The position numbers and the translations under genes were made by a program. A stretch of DNA of 64,000 nt, taken from NCBI RefSeq assembly GCF_048381675.1, contig NZ_JBLWIS010000002.1, forward strand, positions 186,001 through 250,000, written 5' to 3'. The notes beneath the pieces were generated by a model. That model was not told the origin of the DNA. It saw only the letters and a program-made list of their open reading frames with translations, and made no database searches. Numbering within the stretch: the stretch's first letter is position 1; every line of letters starts with the position of its first letter. Of the stretch, positions 25,113-34,084 are shown piece after piece. The stretch comes from Advenella sp048381675. GTDB taxonomy: Bacteria; Pseudomonadota; Gammaproteobacteria; Burkholderiales; Burkholderiaceae_B.

Positions 25113-25664
25113 ATGAAAATGGCAGTAAATGACTTGCGTCTGGTCTGGTTGGATATGGAAATGAGCGGCCTTGATCCAGAAAAAGAAAAAATTCTGGAAA
25201 TAGCCGTTGTTGTCACCGAACCGGATTTGACTATTGTTGCAGAAGGGCCTGTTTTGGTCATTCATCAACCTGATAGTGTATTAGATGCCATGGATAAATG
25301 GAATACGTCCACCCATGGTAAAAGCGGATTAATTCAAAAAGTTAAAGACTCCACTTTAACAGAAGCGCAGGCGGAAGATATTTTGATTGAATTCCTGTCG
25401 AAATATGTCCCTAAAGGTGCATCACCGCTATGTGGCAATACCATTAGCCAGGACCGCCGTTTCATGTTCAAGTACATGCCCCGGTTTGAGCAGTATTTTC
25501 ATTATCGCAACCTGGATGTCAGCACCATGAAAGAACTTTCCCGTCGCTGGCGGCCCGAAGTTTACAAAGGCTTTGCCAAGAAAAGCAAGCATGAGGCACT
25601 GGCGGATATTCACGAGTCGATTGAGGAAATGAAGTACTATCGGGAACACTTCATTAAATTGTAA
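25113..25664 (+). CDS. orn: Oligoribonuclease
   Basis: A 183-residue DEDDh exonuclease that removes nucleotides from very short RNAs. The motifs are clear: LVWLDMEMSGLDPEKEKILE (Exo I), GNTISQDRRFMFKYMPRF (Exo II) and SKHEALADIHESIEEMKYYR (Exo III). ATG 25113 has AAGGAT just upstream; ATG 25119 is an alternative two codons in. Length and sequence are standard. Confidence 0.97.
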   Translation: MKMAVNDLRLVWLDMEMSGLDPEKEKILEIAVVVTEPDLTIVAEGPVLVIHQPDSVLDAMDKWNTSTHGKSGLIQKVKDSTLTEAQAEDILIEFLSKYVPKGASPLCGNTISQDRRFMFKYMPRFEQYFHYRNLDVSTMKELSRRWRPEVYKGFAKKSKHEALADIHESIEEMKYYREHFIKL

Positions 25665-25688
25665 ACCTATAGGGGCATTGGCTAAGAC

Positions 25689-26123
25689 ATGAATACATTA
25701 GTCGGGCAGGATGGCCTGCAGGGAATAGCCGGAATTGGTACAGACTTGATCTACATTCACCGGGTCCAGGCGTCTTATGCACGTTTTGGCATGCGCTTTG
25801 CGAGGCGTATTTTGGGGCCTGAAGAAATCCTCAAGTTTGAAGGGCGCTACCGGCGTGATCCAGCCCGGGGCATTCGTTTCCTGGCCACCCGTTTTGCCGC
25901 CAAAGAGGCTTTTTCCAAGGCCATCGGGCTGGGCATGCGCATGCCCATGTATTGGTCTGGTATGCAAACCCTCAATGCGCCCAGCGGCAAACCCATGGTG
26001 GTGTTGGCCGAGCCGCTTAAACATTGGTATGAACAACGGTTCGGGACGGCACATGTTTCCGTTACCGACGAATCTGATCTGGCCATGGCATTTGTCCTGG
26101 TTGAGTCAAAAAAAGGACAGTAA
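25689..26123 (+). CDS. acpS: Holo-[acyl-carrier-protein] synthase
   Basis: A 144-residue phosphopantetheinyl transferase that activates acyl carrier protein. GIGTDLIYIHRV near residues 15-26 holds the magnesium aspartate, and FLATRFAAKEAFSKAIGLG near 64-82 holds the catalytic glutamate and lysine. The N-terminus carries about 12 extra residues (MNTLVGQDGLQG) ahead of the usual start, so a later start is possible. It is two bases upstream of nagZ. A recO-pdxJ partner often found upstream is missing; orn is there instead. Confidence 0.95.
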   Translation: MNTLVGQDGLQGIAGIGTDLIYIHRVQASYARFGMRFARRILGPEEILKFEGRYRRDPARGIRFLATRFAAKEAFSKAIGLGMRMPMYWSGMQTLNAPSGKPMVVLAEPLKHWYEQRFGTAHVSVTDESDLAMAFVLVESKKGQ

Positions 26124-26125
26124 AA

Positions 26126-27181
26126 ATGCAGTCATTGGCAGTGCCTTTATTACCGCCCGGACCAGTTATGGTTGATGTGCAGGGCTTGGAGCTTACCAGC
26201 CAGGAAAAAGAACGTTTGCGCCATCCCTTGGTGGGGGCGGTTATTTTATTCTCCCGCAATTATGAAAGCCCGGAACAGCTGCAGGCGCTTACCCGTGACA
26301 TTCATGCAAGCCGGCAAGCACCCCTGTTAATTGCCGTTGATCATGAGGGCGGACGGGTGCAGCGTTTTAAAACCAATGGTTTTACTCATTTGCCCAGCAT
26401 GCGTGAACTGGGCCGGTACTGGGAGCAAAGTCCGCAGCAGGCCCTTCGTGTTGCTACCGAACTGGCGTATGTGATGGCGGCCGAGTTGCGTGCTTGTGGC
26501 GTTGATTTCACTTTTGCACCGGTGCTTGATCTGGATTATGGGGTTAGCCAGGTGATTGGCAATCGTTCTTTTCACCGAGATCCCAAAGTAGTTGCTACAT
26601 TGGCACGGGCTATTATTCAGGGGCTTTCATTGGCAGGTATGGCTGCCTGTGGCAAGCATTTTCCGGGCCATGGTTTTGTTGAAGCCGATTCCCATTTGGC
26701 CATTCCGGTTGATGAGCGTTCCCTGGACGAAATCCTGAACGAAGATGTCATGCCTTACCAATGGTTAGGTGATATGGTATTACCCGCGGTCATGCCTGCC
26801 CATGTTATCTATCCCAAGGTAGACAGCTCACCAGCCGGGTTTTCGCGTAAATGGGTGCAGGAAATTCTTCGCCAGCAACTTGCTTATAATGGAGTTGTAT
26901 TCTCTGATGACCTTACCATGGAAGGCGCTTCGGTTGCGGGTGATATCGTAGCGCGGGCGCAGGCAGCCTTGCAGGCCGGATGTGATATGGTGCTGGTTTG
27001 CAACCGCCCGGATCTGGCCGATGATTTGCTGGAACGGCTGGAATTTTCCATTTCCAGCCAGTCTGTTCAGCGGATCCAGCACCTGATGCCTTCAACGCCT
27101 TTCATGAATTGGGAAGCCCTGCAATTGAATAAGCGGTACCAAGATGCCCGAGCCTTTCGACATAAAATCGTTTCTGAATGA
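26126..27181 (+). CDS. nagZ: Beta-N-acetylhexosaminidase
   Basis: A 351-residue cytoplasmic family-3 glycosidase in peptidoglycan recycling that releases GlcNAc from GlcNAc-anhydroMurNAc peptides. DHEGGRVQRFK near residues 71-81, GKHFPGHGFVEADSH near 175-189 (catalytic histidine/aspartate loop) and the nucleophile region VVFSDDLTMEGA near 257-268 are all present. Its 3' end overlaps uvrC by 38 bases, so the two genes are tightly linked. Confidence 0.95.
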   Translation: MQSLAVPLLPPGPVMVDVQGLELTSQEKERLRHPLVGAVILFSRNYESPEQLQALTRDIHASRQAPLLIAVDHEGGRVQRFKTNGFTHLPSMRELGRYWEQSPQQALRVATELAYVMAAELRACGVDFTFAPVLDLDYGVSQVIGNRSFHRDPKVVATLARAIIQGLSLAGMAACGKHFPGHGFVEADSHLAIPVDERSLDEILNEDVMPYQWLGDMVLPAVMPAHVIYPKVDSSPAGFSRKWVQEILRQQLAYNGVVFSDDLTMEGASVAGDIVARAQAALQAGCDMVLVCNRPDLADDLLERLEFSISSQSVQRIQHLMPSTPFMNWEALQLNKRYQDARAFRHKIVSE

Positions 27182-28973
27182 CTTGCCTCATTTGCCGGGT
27201 GTTTACAGGCACCTGGATGAAAATGATGTAGTGCTTTATGTGGGTAAGGCGCGTGACCTGAAAAAAAGGGTTTCTTCCTATTTTCAGAAAACCCCGTCCA
27301 GTCCGCGGATTGCCCACATGGTAGCCCGTGTGGTGCGGCTGGAAGTGACTGTTACGCGCTCCGAGGCCGAAGCCTTGATCCTGGAAAACAACCTGATCAA
27401 GTCACTGCGCCCGCGCTACAACATCCTGTTTCGGGACGACAAGTCCTATCCATACTTAATGATCAGCGATCACCGGTTTCCGCGGATCGTTTACTATCGT
27501 GGCAGTACTAGCAAGAAAGGGCGTTTTTTCGGTCCTTATCCAAACTCCTGGGCGGTACGGGAAACCATTCAGATCCTGCAGAAAGTGTTTCGTTTGCGCA
27601 CTTGTGAAGACACGGTATTTACCAATCGCTCCCGTCCCTGTTTGCTGCACCAGATCGGGCGCTGTTCGGCGCCTTGCGTACAGGCCCAGCCTGAAGAGGC
27701 TTATCACCAGGATGTTGAAAGAGCGGTGCGCTTTCTTGATGGCCAGGCCAGTGACGTGATTGGTGATATCGAAAAACGCATGATGGCGGCTTCCGATGAC
27801 CTGCAGTTTGAGCAGGCGGCCGTTTTGCGTGACCAGATGCATGCCCTGGCCACCGTGTTGCACCAGCAATCCATGGAAGAGGCGGGTGGTGGTGATGTTG
27901 ATATTATTGCGGTAGAAATGCTGGGTGGCAAGGTCTGTGTCAATCTGGCCATGGTGCGTGGTGGCCGTCATCTGGGTGACAAGGCTTTTTTTCCTGCCCA
28001 GACCGATGGCGATACGCCTTCTGATGTGTTAAATGCCTTTGTGGCCCAGCACTATCTTGATAATGTGATGCCTCCCTTGTTGATTTGTTCCCACCCTTTG
28101 GCTGAGCCCGAGCTGCTGGACATGCTTAATGAGCATGCCGGTGGCAAGGTGAAAGTCCGTTTGCAGACGCGGGTACAGGGCGTCAAGAAAGCCTGGCTGG
28201 AACAGGCGATGAAAAATGCCAGCCTGGCGCTAACCCGGGTTCTTTCCGAATCTACGGCAAAGGCAGCGCGTACGCTGGCCCTGGCAGAGTTGCTGGGGTT
28301 GGATACTGATGAAAAGGCGCTGGATGAAATGCGTATTGAATGTTTCGACATCAGCCATACGGCTGGCGAAGCTACTCAGGCCTCATGCGTGGTTTATCTT
28401 CATCATGACATGCAACCATCGCATTATCGTCGGTACAATATTGCGGGTATTACCCCGGGTGACGATTATGCCGCCATGCGCCAGGTGCTTGAGCGCCGTT
28501 TTTCCAGGGTGGCCGATGCAGAATCACCGATGCCCCATGTCGTGTTAATTGACGGAGGCAAGGGGCAGGTGGAAATTGCCCGTCAGGTATTTGAGGAGCT
28601 TGGCCTGGATACCAGCGTGATTGTGGGCGTGGCCAAGGGAGAAGGGCGTAAACTTGGCTTGGAAACCTTGGTGTTTACCGATGGCCGTGTACCGGTCGCA
28701 TTGGGATTGGGGTCTCCTGCCCTGATGCTGGTGGCCCAAGTGCGTGATGAAGCGCACCGGTTTGCCATTACCGGCATGCGGGCCAAGCGTGCCAAAACCC
28801 GTAATGTATCCAGGCTCGAGGAAATTGAAGGGGTGGGTATGAAACGCAGGCAAAAGCTGTTGGCCCGCTTTGGCGGATTTTCTGGCGTGGCATCAGCCAG
28901 TATTGATGATTTACGGTCAGTGGAAGGAATTTCACAGGCTTTGGCAGAACGTATCTACGAATCACTAAGATAG
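27144..28973 (+). CDS. uvrC: UvrABC system protein C
   Basis: A 609-residue nucleotide excision repair nuclease. Order of domains: GIY-YIG nuclease (LPGVYRHLDENDVVLYVGKA, near residues 17-36), UVR/UvrB-binding region (near 200-235), RNase H-like second nuclease (ECFDISHTAGEATQASCVVY and LIDGGKGQVEIA), and C-terminal helix-hairpin-helix pair (IEGVGMKRRQKLLARFGG, VEGISQALAERIY). The start lies inside nagZ, a 38-base overlap. No LexA box is visible near it. Confidence 0.96.
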   Translation: MPEPFDIKSFLNDLPHLPGVYRHLDENDVVLYVGKARDLKKRVSSYFQKTPSSPRIAHMVARVVRLEVTVTRSEAEALILENNLIKSLRPRYNILFRDDKSYPYLMISDHRFPRIVYYRGSTSKKGRFFGPYPNSWAVRETIQILQKVFRLRTCEDTVFTNRSRPCLLHQIGRCSAPCVQAQPEEAYHQDVERAVRFLDGQASDVIGDIEKRMMAASDDLQFEQAAVLRDQMHALATVLHQQSMEEAGGGDVDIIAVEMLGGKVCVNLAMVRGGRHLGDKAFFPAQTDGDTPSDVLNAFVAQHYLDNVMPPLLICSHPLAEPELLDMLNEHAGGKVKVRLQTRVQGVKKAWLEQAMKNASLALTRVLSESTAKAARTLALAELLGLDTDEKALDEMRIECFDISHTAGEATQASCVVYLHHDMQPSHYRRYNIAGITPGDDYAAMRQVLERRFSRVADAESPMPHVVLIDGGKGQVEIARQVFEELGLDTSVIVGVAKGEGRKLGLETLVFTDGRVPVALGLGSPALMLVAQVRDEAHRFAITGMRAKRAKTRNVSRLEEIEGVGMKRRQKLLARFGGFSGVASASIDDLRSVEGISQALAERIYESLR

Positions 28974-28990
28974 TGGTAGGATTACACTTT

Positions 28991-29563
28991 ATGAAAACAA
29001 TGAATTTACCCATTATTTTGACTTGGATGCGGGTTGCGATGATCCCGCTGGTCATTGCCCTGTATTACCTGCCAACCGAGTGGATGGGTGTTCATCTGCG
29101 CGATACGATTGGTGCCATTGCTTTTATTGTGGCGGCGCTAACCGATTGGTTTGATGGCTGGCTTGCCCGGCGCTGGAACCAGACCTCTTCCTTTGGGGCG
29201 TTTTTAGACCCTGTGGCTGACAAACTCATGGTTTGCGCGGCATTGCTCATATTACTTGATTTAAGCCGTCTTGATTCATTTATTGCACTAATTATCATTG
29301 GTCGTGAGCTTACCATTTCTGCGTTGCGTGAATGGATGGCCACCATAGGAGCCCGTGACAGTGTGGCCGTCCATTGGCTGGGCAAGCTGAAAACCACGGC
29401 ACAAATGGTTGCGATTCCCTGTTTGATGTTTGCCCAAACCTGGCAGGGTATTCCATTTTACCAAGTGGGGCAGGTGCTTATTTACGTGGCGGCTATTTTA
29501 ACCGTGTGGTCCATGTTTTATTACATGCGCAAGGCATGGCCCATTATCCGAAAACAGGCCTGA
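28991..29563 (+). CDS. pgsA: CDP-diacylglycerol-glycerol-3-phosphate 3-phosphatidyltransferase
   Basis: A 190-residue inner-membrane enzyme starting phosphatidylglycerol synthesis. The CDP-alcohol phosphotransferase motif appears as DWFDGWLARRWNQTSSFGAF followed by LDPVADK (near residues 50-75), with several membrane helices. ATG 28991 is preferred; GTG 28973 would overlap the uvrC stop and add six residues. The uvrC-pgsA order is conserved in proteobacteria. A terminator follows at 29583. Confidence 0.94.
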   Translation: MKTMNLPIILTWMRVAMIPLVIALYYLPTEWMGVHLRDTIGAIAFIVAALTDWFDGWLARRWNQTSSFGAFLDPVADKLMVCAALLILLDLSRLDSFIALIIIGRELTISALREWMATIGARDSVAVHWLGKLKTTAQMVAIPCLMFAQTWQGIPFYQVGQVLIYVAAILTVWSMFYYMRKAWPIIRKQA

Positions 29564-29582
29564 AAGGCTACTTGAAAGAATT

Positions 29583-29617
29583 AATTAACCACTCGCACCA
29601 GGGTGGTTAATTTTTTA
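29583..29617 (+). terminator. Terminator after pgsA
   Basis: AATTAACCAC (29583-29592) and GTGGTTAATT (29603-29612) form a perfect ten-base stem with a ten-base loop, followed by T. Confidence 0.9.
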
Positions 29618-29640
29618 AAAAAACAAAATAAATTTGAGAC

Positions 29641-30900
29641 ATGAACACGAATGTATTATCTCCAGACACATGTCAGGATGAAAAAAAATCGGCAAGCCGT
29701 GATTGGCAAATCATTTCCCTGATCGGGTTGGTGCATGCCGGCTCCCACTTTTTTCAGTTGGTGCTGCCCTCCCTGTATATTTCCCTTAATCATGAGTTTG
29801 GCTATAGCTTTGTAGAGCTTGGGCTGGTGACCACCGTTTTTTTTGTGGTTTCCATGTTGGGTCAGGCCAGTTCGGGTTTTATTGTGGATAAAAAAGGTGG
29901 CCGGCCGGTGTTGCGGTTCGGTTTGGCGTTTATGGCGGTTTCCGCTTTCCTGATTGCCGTAGCGCCGGGATATTCGGTATTACTTTTGGCCGCCATGATT
30001 GGTGGCATGGGTAATGCTGTGTTTCATCCCGTAGATTTTTCCCTTCTCAATCAGCATGTTGGACCAAAGCGGCTGGGACATGCTTTCAGCGTGCATGGTG
30101 TATCAGGAAATCTGGGGTGGGCATTTACGCCGGTTTTCATGACATTTATGATCGTTGTCACAGGTTCATGGCGCATCGCGGCTGCGGCTGCAGGTGTTTT
30201 GTTGCTGCTTTTGCTGTTGCTGACGTTCATTAAAGCCGAACTGATTGCACCCGTAAGGCATGTTAAGCAGCTTAACCCGGCTGAGGCCCAGCAAACCATG
30301 CATTTTTCCCAAAAGCTGCTGTTTCTTCTCAAGAATCCGGCCTTGTGGGGAGCATTTGTTTTTTTTGCATGTGGCACAGTGGCCATGTCATCGGTACAAA
30401 ATTTTACGGTGCCTATCATGGGGGCCTTGTATGACATTGGCAAGGAAGTGGCCAGTACGGCATTGTCGCTGTATATGTTATCAGCAGGGGCGGGTTTGCT
30501 GGCTGGCGGTTTTCTGGCCGGCACGACGCGTCAGACTGAAAAAATTGTCGGGGTTGCCTTGTTTTCTTCCGGGCTGGTATTTTTATTATTGGCCACGGGT
30601 CTGGTTCCTTCTTCTTTCGCAATATTTGGCCTGTGTGTAGCCGGTTTCCTGTTTGGTCTGGCAGGACCTTCGCGCGATATGCTTATCAGGCGGGTAGCGC
30701 CCAAGGGGGCGATGGGCTCGGCCTACGGATTAGTTTATTCAGGCATGGATATCGGTTCTGCGTTGGGGCCTGTTGCCTATGGCGTCATGCTTGATTACGG
30801 GCAGTTTTCCGGGCCATGGATTGGCGCCGGACTGGCTTCTTTCGTGGCCGTTGCGGCTGCATTTTGGGTTGCATATTGTGCAAAAGTAAAAGGATTGTAA
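29641..30900 (+). CDS. MFS transporter, Fsr-like
   Basis: A 419-residue major facilitator with about 12 membrane helices. The N-terminal segment LIGLVHAGSHFFQLVLPSLY, then GFIVDKKGGRPVLRFG (motif A region) and NAVFHPVDFSLLNQHVG resemble the fosmidomycin-resistance-like group. The substrate is unknown. No strong ribosome site is visible before the ATG. Its stop codon overlaps the ATG of a second MFS gene, so the two form one unit. Confidence 0.87.
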   Translation: MNTNVLSPDTCQDEKKSASRDWQIISLIGLVHAGSHFFQLVLPSLYISLNHEFGYSFVELGLVTTVFFVVSMLGQASSGFIVDKKGGRPVLRFGLAFMAVSAFLIAVAPGYSVLLLAAMIGGMGNAVFHPVDFSLLNQHVGPKRLGHAFSVHGVSGNLGWAFTPVFMTFMIVVTGSWRIAAAAAGVLLLLLLLLTFIKAELIAPVRHVKQLNPAEAQQTMHFSQKLLFLLKNPALWGAFVFFACGTVAMSSVQNFTVPIMGALYDIGKEVASTALSLYMLSAGAGLLAGGFLAGTTRQTEKIVGVALFSSGLVFLLLATGLVPSSFAIFGLCVAGFLFGLAGPSRDMLIRRVAPKGAMGSAYGLVYSGMDIGSALGPVAYGVMLDYGQFSGPWIGAGLASFVAVAAAFWVAYCAKVKGL

Positions 30901-32126
30901 TGACGGCCATGCAAACAGAAAAACAAAAAGTCCTCACAATGGCGCCGCTGTTGTTTTGTGGTGCATTTATCGTCACCATGTCCATGGGAATCCGTCACGG
31001 TTTTGGCTTGTGGTTGCAGCCCATCACCCAGGCAAATGAATGGGACAGGGAAACTTTTTCATTTGCCCTGGCCATGCAAAACCTGGTATGGGGCTTTACG
31101 GGTATTTTTGCCGGGATGGTTTCAGACCGGTTCGGTGCGGTCAAGGTAATTATCCTGGGCGGCGTTTTATACGCGTTTGGTTTGCTCGGAATGGCTTATT
31201 CAACCACTGGCTTGGGTTTTATGCTGTCCAGCGGTTTTTTAATTGGCATGGCGCAGTCAGGTACTACCTATGCGATTATTTTTGGTGTCATAGGCCGTAA
31301 TATTCCGGCTGACCGTCGTTCATGGGCCATGGGTGTTGTCGCGGCGGCTGGCTCTTTTGGCCAGTTTTTAATGGTGCCGGTAGAAAACTTCCTGATTGAC
31401 TTTTTCGATTGGCAAATTGCGTTGGTCGTATTAAGTGGCTTGGCCTTGACGATTATTCCCTTGGGAATAGGATTGCGTGAGCCTTCTCCGATGACGAGTG
31501 TTGCGCATGTTGCACGGCAGGGTATTATTCCTGCCATCAAAGAGGCTTTTGCCTACCCCAGTTTCCGTTTGCTGGTTGCGGGTTATTTTGTATGTGGCTT
31601 CCAGGTTGTGTTTATTGGTGTCCACATGCCCAGTTACCTGAAAGATGCAGGGATGCAGCCAGAGGTGGCAAGCTATGCGCTTGCCCTGATTGGGCTGTTT
31701 AATGTGTTTGGCACTTATGCAGTGGGCTTGTTGGGACAAAAATATCCCAAGCGATATTTGCTGGCAGGTATCTATACGATTCGCGGGATCGCCATTATTC
31801 TTTTTTTGATGGCGCCATTAACACCCGTCAGTGTGTACGTGTTTTCGGCGGTAATGGGATTGCTTTGGCTGTCTACGGTACCGCCCACCAATGCCATTGT
31901 GGCACAAATATTTGGTATCCAGCATTTTGCCATGCTGGGCGGATTTGTCTTTTTCAGTCACCAGATTGGCTCTTTTCTGGGTGTCTGGCTGGGCGGTATC
32001 ATGTACGATATATATGGCAGCTATGATCCGGTGTGGTATTTGGCCATCGGGCTTAGTGTTTTTGCCACCGCCATGAATTTACCGGTTAAAGAACATGCTA
32101 TTGTGCGTACTGCCACAGCCAGTTAG
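30900..32126 (+). CDS. MFS transporter, OFA/monocarboxylate-like
   Basis: A 408-residue major facilitator. Recognisable parts are SMGIRHGFGLWLQPI, FAGMVSDRFGAVKVIILGG (motif A) and RRSWAMGVVAAAGSFGQFLM; this subgroup is common in Alcaligenaceae and is likened to oxalate/formate or monocarboxylate carriers. ATG 30900 overlaps the preceding stop (TAATG) and has AAAGGA five bases upstream; an upstream in-frame start at 30816 lies inside the other gene and is not needed. The substrate is unknown. Confidence 0.88.
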   Translation: MTAMQTEKQKVLTMAPLLFCGAFIVTMSMGIRHGFGLWLQPITQANEWDRETFSFALAMQNLVWGFTGIFAGMVSDRFGAVKVIILGGVLYAFGLLGMAYSTTGLGFMLSSGFLIGMAQSGTTYAIIFGVIGRNIPADRRSWAMGVVAAAGSFGQFLMVPVENFLIDFFDWQIALVVLSGLALTIIPLGIGLREPSPMTSVAHVARQGIIPAIKEAFAYPSFRLLVAGYFVCGFQVVFIGVHMPSYLKDAGMQPEVASYALALIGLFNVFGTYAVGLLGQKYPKRYLLAGIYTIRGIAIILFLMAPLTPVSVYVFSAVMGLLWLSTVPPTNAIVAQIFGIQHFAMLGGFVFFSHQIGSFLGVWLGGIMYDIYGSYDPVWYLAIGLSVFATAMNLPVKEHAIVRTATAS

Positions 32127-32144
32127 TCCAGGAGTAAAAACCAC

Positions 32145-32273
32145 ATGAATCCAACCTTGAAAAAATTGCTTGCTTATAGTGGGGTATTACTGGCGCTGGC
32201 GTTGGTATTTGTCATGTATACACAGCCCAGCCTGTTTGTTACCCTGTCCAACCAATTTTGGTCTTGCTTTTAG
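32145..32273 (+). CDS. Small membrane protein, 42 residues
   Basis: A 43-codon frame starting at ATG 32145 with AGGAG ten bases upstream. It reads MNPTLKKLLAYSGVLLALAL and on through VFVMYTQPSLFV to a C-terminal FWSCF: a short positive N-terminus, one hydrophobic helix and a short polar tail ending in cysteine-phenylalanine. It begins 18 bases after the MFS stop and is followed by a strong terminator, so it ends the transporter operon. Function is unknown; an accessory peptide for one of the transporters is possible. Confidence 0.65.
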   Translation: MNPTLKKLLAYSGVLLALALVFVMYTQPSLFVTLSNQFWSCF

Positions 32274-32296
32274 GTTTTCTTTTTTTTCATTTTTAC

Positions 32297-32322
32297 AACA
32301 CCGCTGTGGCGGTGTTTTTTTT
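32297..32322 (+). terminator. Terminator after the MFS/small-protein operon
   Basis: AACACCGC (32297-32304) and GCGGTGTT (32309-32316) form a perfect stem with loop TGTG, followed by a run of eight T. Confidence 0.95.
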
Positions 32323-32614
32323 ATGGCTTGCCAATGTTGCTCATAGCCCGGCTTTGTTCAGTATTTTTTTATATGGTGAATTTTGTATTTCACAATATGA
32401 AATTATGATGTTGCAGTGTTGAAAAAATAATTTCACAAACAAAAAAATAGTTTCATAATATAAAATTAAAATTATAAATAATTGAATTATAAGAATAAAA
32501 TAAATAGTCTTATATAAGATACAAGTGTGTTTTGCGCTGCCGCAAAAGGATAGAATTTATTCAACTGATTCGCAATTTTTTATCTTTATTTTTCACTTAT
32601 TTCAGGAGACAGAT
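32323..32614 (+). promoter_or_regulatory. AT-rich control region of isocitrate lyase with TTTCA repeats
   Basis: The region from the terminator to the aceA start carries no gene. ATTTCA-CAATA-TGAAAT (32387-32403) is a perfect six-base inverted repeat, and two further TTTCA half-sites (AATTTCACAAAC, TAGTTTCATAAT) follow within about 65 bases, within sequence of very high AT content. Repeated half-sites in a long leader suggest control of the glyoxylate shunt by carbon source. The regulator is not known. Confidence 0.45.
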
Positions 32615-33916
32615 ATGTCAAATCGTGAAACCGCAATCCGTAACTTGCAAAAAGAATGGGCAGAGAATCCACGCTGGCAGGGCATCAAGCGCAATTACAG
32701 CGCAGAAGATGTTGTCAGGCTGCAAGGTTCCCAGCAACAGGAATACACACTGGCCCGTCGTGGTTCAGAGAAGCTGTGGAATTTATTGCACACCGAGCCT
32801 TTTGTTAATTCTTTGGGTGCACTTACCGGTAACCAGGCCATGCAGCAAGTGAAAGCCGGCCTTAAAGCCATTTACCTTTCTGGCTGGCAAGTAGCCGGTG
32901 ATGCCAATATTGCGGGTGAGATGTATCCTGACCAATCCCTGTATCCGGTTAACTCGGTTCCAAGTGTTGTTCGTCGTATTAACAACTCTTTAACCCGTTG
33001 TGACCAGATTCAATGGATGGAAGGCAAAGAGCCAGGTGATGAAGGTTTCATCGATTACTTTGCGCCTATCGTTGCTGACGCCGAGGCCGGTTTCGGTGGT
33101 GTCCTGAATGCTTATGAATTAATGAAATCCATGATCGAGGCAGGCGCCTCTGGCGTTCACTTTGAAGATCAGCTGGCTGCCGCGAAAAAATGTGGCCACA
33201 TGGGTGGCAAGGTTCTGGTTCCAACCCGTGATGCCGTTGCTAAACTGGTTTCAGCACGCCTGGCAGCCGACGTGATGGGCGTTCCTACCTTGTTGTTGGC
33301 TCGTACCGACGCAGATGCTGCTGACCTGATCACCAGTGATATTGATGAAAACGACCGTGAATTCATTACTGGTGAGCGTACCGTAGAAGGCTTTTTCCGT
33401 ACCCGTGCTGGTGTTGACCAGGCCATTTCCCGCGGTTTGGCTTATGCCCCTTACGCAGACCTGTTGTGGTGTGAAACTTCTACGCCAAATCTTGATGATG
33501 CCAAGAAATTTGCCGAAGCCATTCACAAACAGTTCCCAGGAAAATTGCTGGCTTATAACTGCTCACCTTCTTTCAACTGGAAGAAAAACCTTGACGACGT
33601 TACGATCGCCAAATTCCAGAAAGAGCTGGGTGCCATGGGTTATAAATTCCAGTTCATCACCTTGGCTGGTTTCCATGCACTGAACTACGGCATGTTTGAG
33701 TTGGCTCACGGTTATGCACGTCGTCAAATGAGTGCCTTTGTTGAGTTGCAACAAAAAGAGTTCGCCGCAGCAGACATGGGCTTCACTGCGGTTAAACACC
33801 AGCGTGAAGTGGGTACCGGTTATTTTGATGCGGTTACACAAATCATTGAAGGTGGCCAATCTTCTACAACAGCCCTGACTGGCTCTACCGAAGAAGCCCA
33901 GTTTGCCACACACTAA
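32615..33916 (+). CDS. aceA: Isocitrate lyase
   Basis: A 433-residue glyoxylate-shunt enzyme cleaving isocitrate to glyoxylate and succinate. The signature KKCGHMGGK with catalytic Cys193 is present, as are VADAEAGFGG, ARTDADAADL and NCSPSFNWKKNL. Length matches the E. coli-type enzyme. ATG 32615 has AGGAGA upstream; in-frame codons back to 32525 are not part of the family. Malate synthase is not in the window. The enzyme lets the cell grow on acetyl-CoA from the fatty-acid and aromatic pathways encoded nearby. Confidence 0.97.
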   Translation: MSNRETAIRNLQKEWAENPRWQGIKRNYSAEDVVRLQGSQQQEYTLARRGSEKLWNLLHTEPFVNSLGALTGNQAMQQVKAGLKAIYLSGWQVAGDANIAGEMYPDQSLYPVNSVPSVVRRINNSLTRCDQIQWMEGKEPGDEGFIDYFAPIVADAEAGFGGVLNAYELMKSMIEAGASGVHFEDQLAAAKKCGHMGGKVLVPTRDAVAKLVSARLAADVMGVPTLLLARTDADAADLITSDIDENDREFITGERTVEGFFRTRAGVDQAISRGLAYAPYADLLWCETSTPNLDDAKKFAEAIHKQFPGKLLAYNCSPSFNWKKNLDDVTIAKFQKELGAMGYKFQFITLAGFHALNYGMFELAHGYARRQMSAFVELQQKEFAAADMGFTAVKHQREVGTGYFDAVTQIIEGGQSSTTALTGSTEEAQFATH

Positions 33917-33956
33917 GCAAGCAGGATTGAACTTCAGCTTGTAAAGGCTCCGTTTG

Positions 33957-33986
33957 GGTGTCTCGCAGGATAGGATGCGAGGCACT
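33957..33986 (+). terminator. Hairpin after aceA
   Basis: GTGTCTCGCA pairs with TGCGAGGCAC across an eight-base loop with one mismatch. The bases after it are only moderately T-rich, so termination is likely but weak. Confidence 0.5.
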
Positions 33987-34084
33987 CATTTCTTTAAAAT
34001 ACAAGCATTTGATTTTATTCTGTTTTTTTCTGCCTAAGGGCAGCAAGCAGGGTGCCACCTTGCTTGCGCTTGAGTCCGGGGGTG

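Noticed and set aside
33957..33986. Riboswitch or regulatory RNA after aceA
   Set aside because: The structure is a single hairpin just beyond a stop codon and is better read as a weak terminator.
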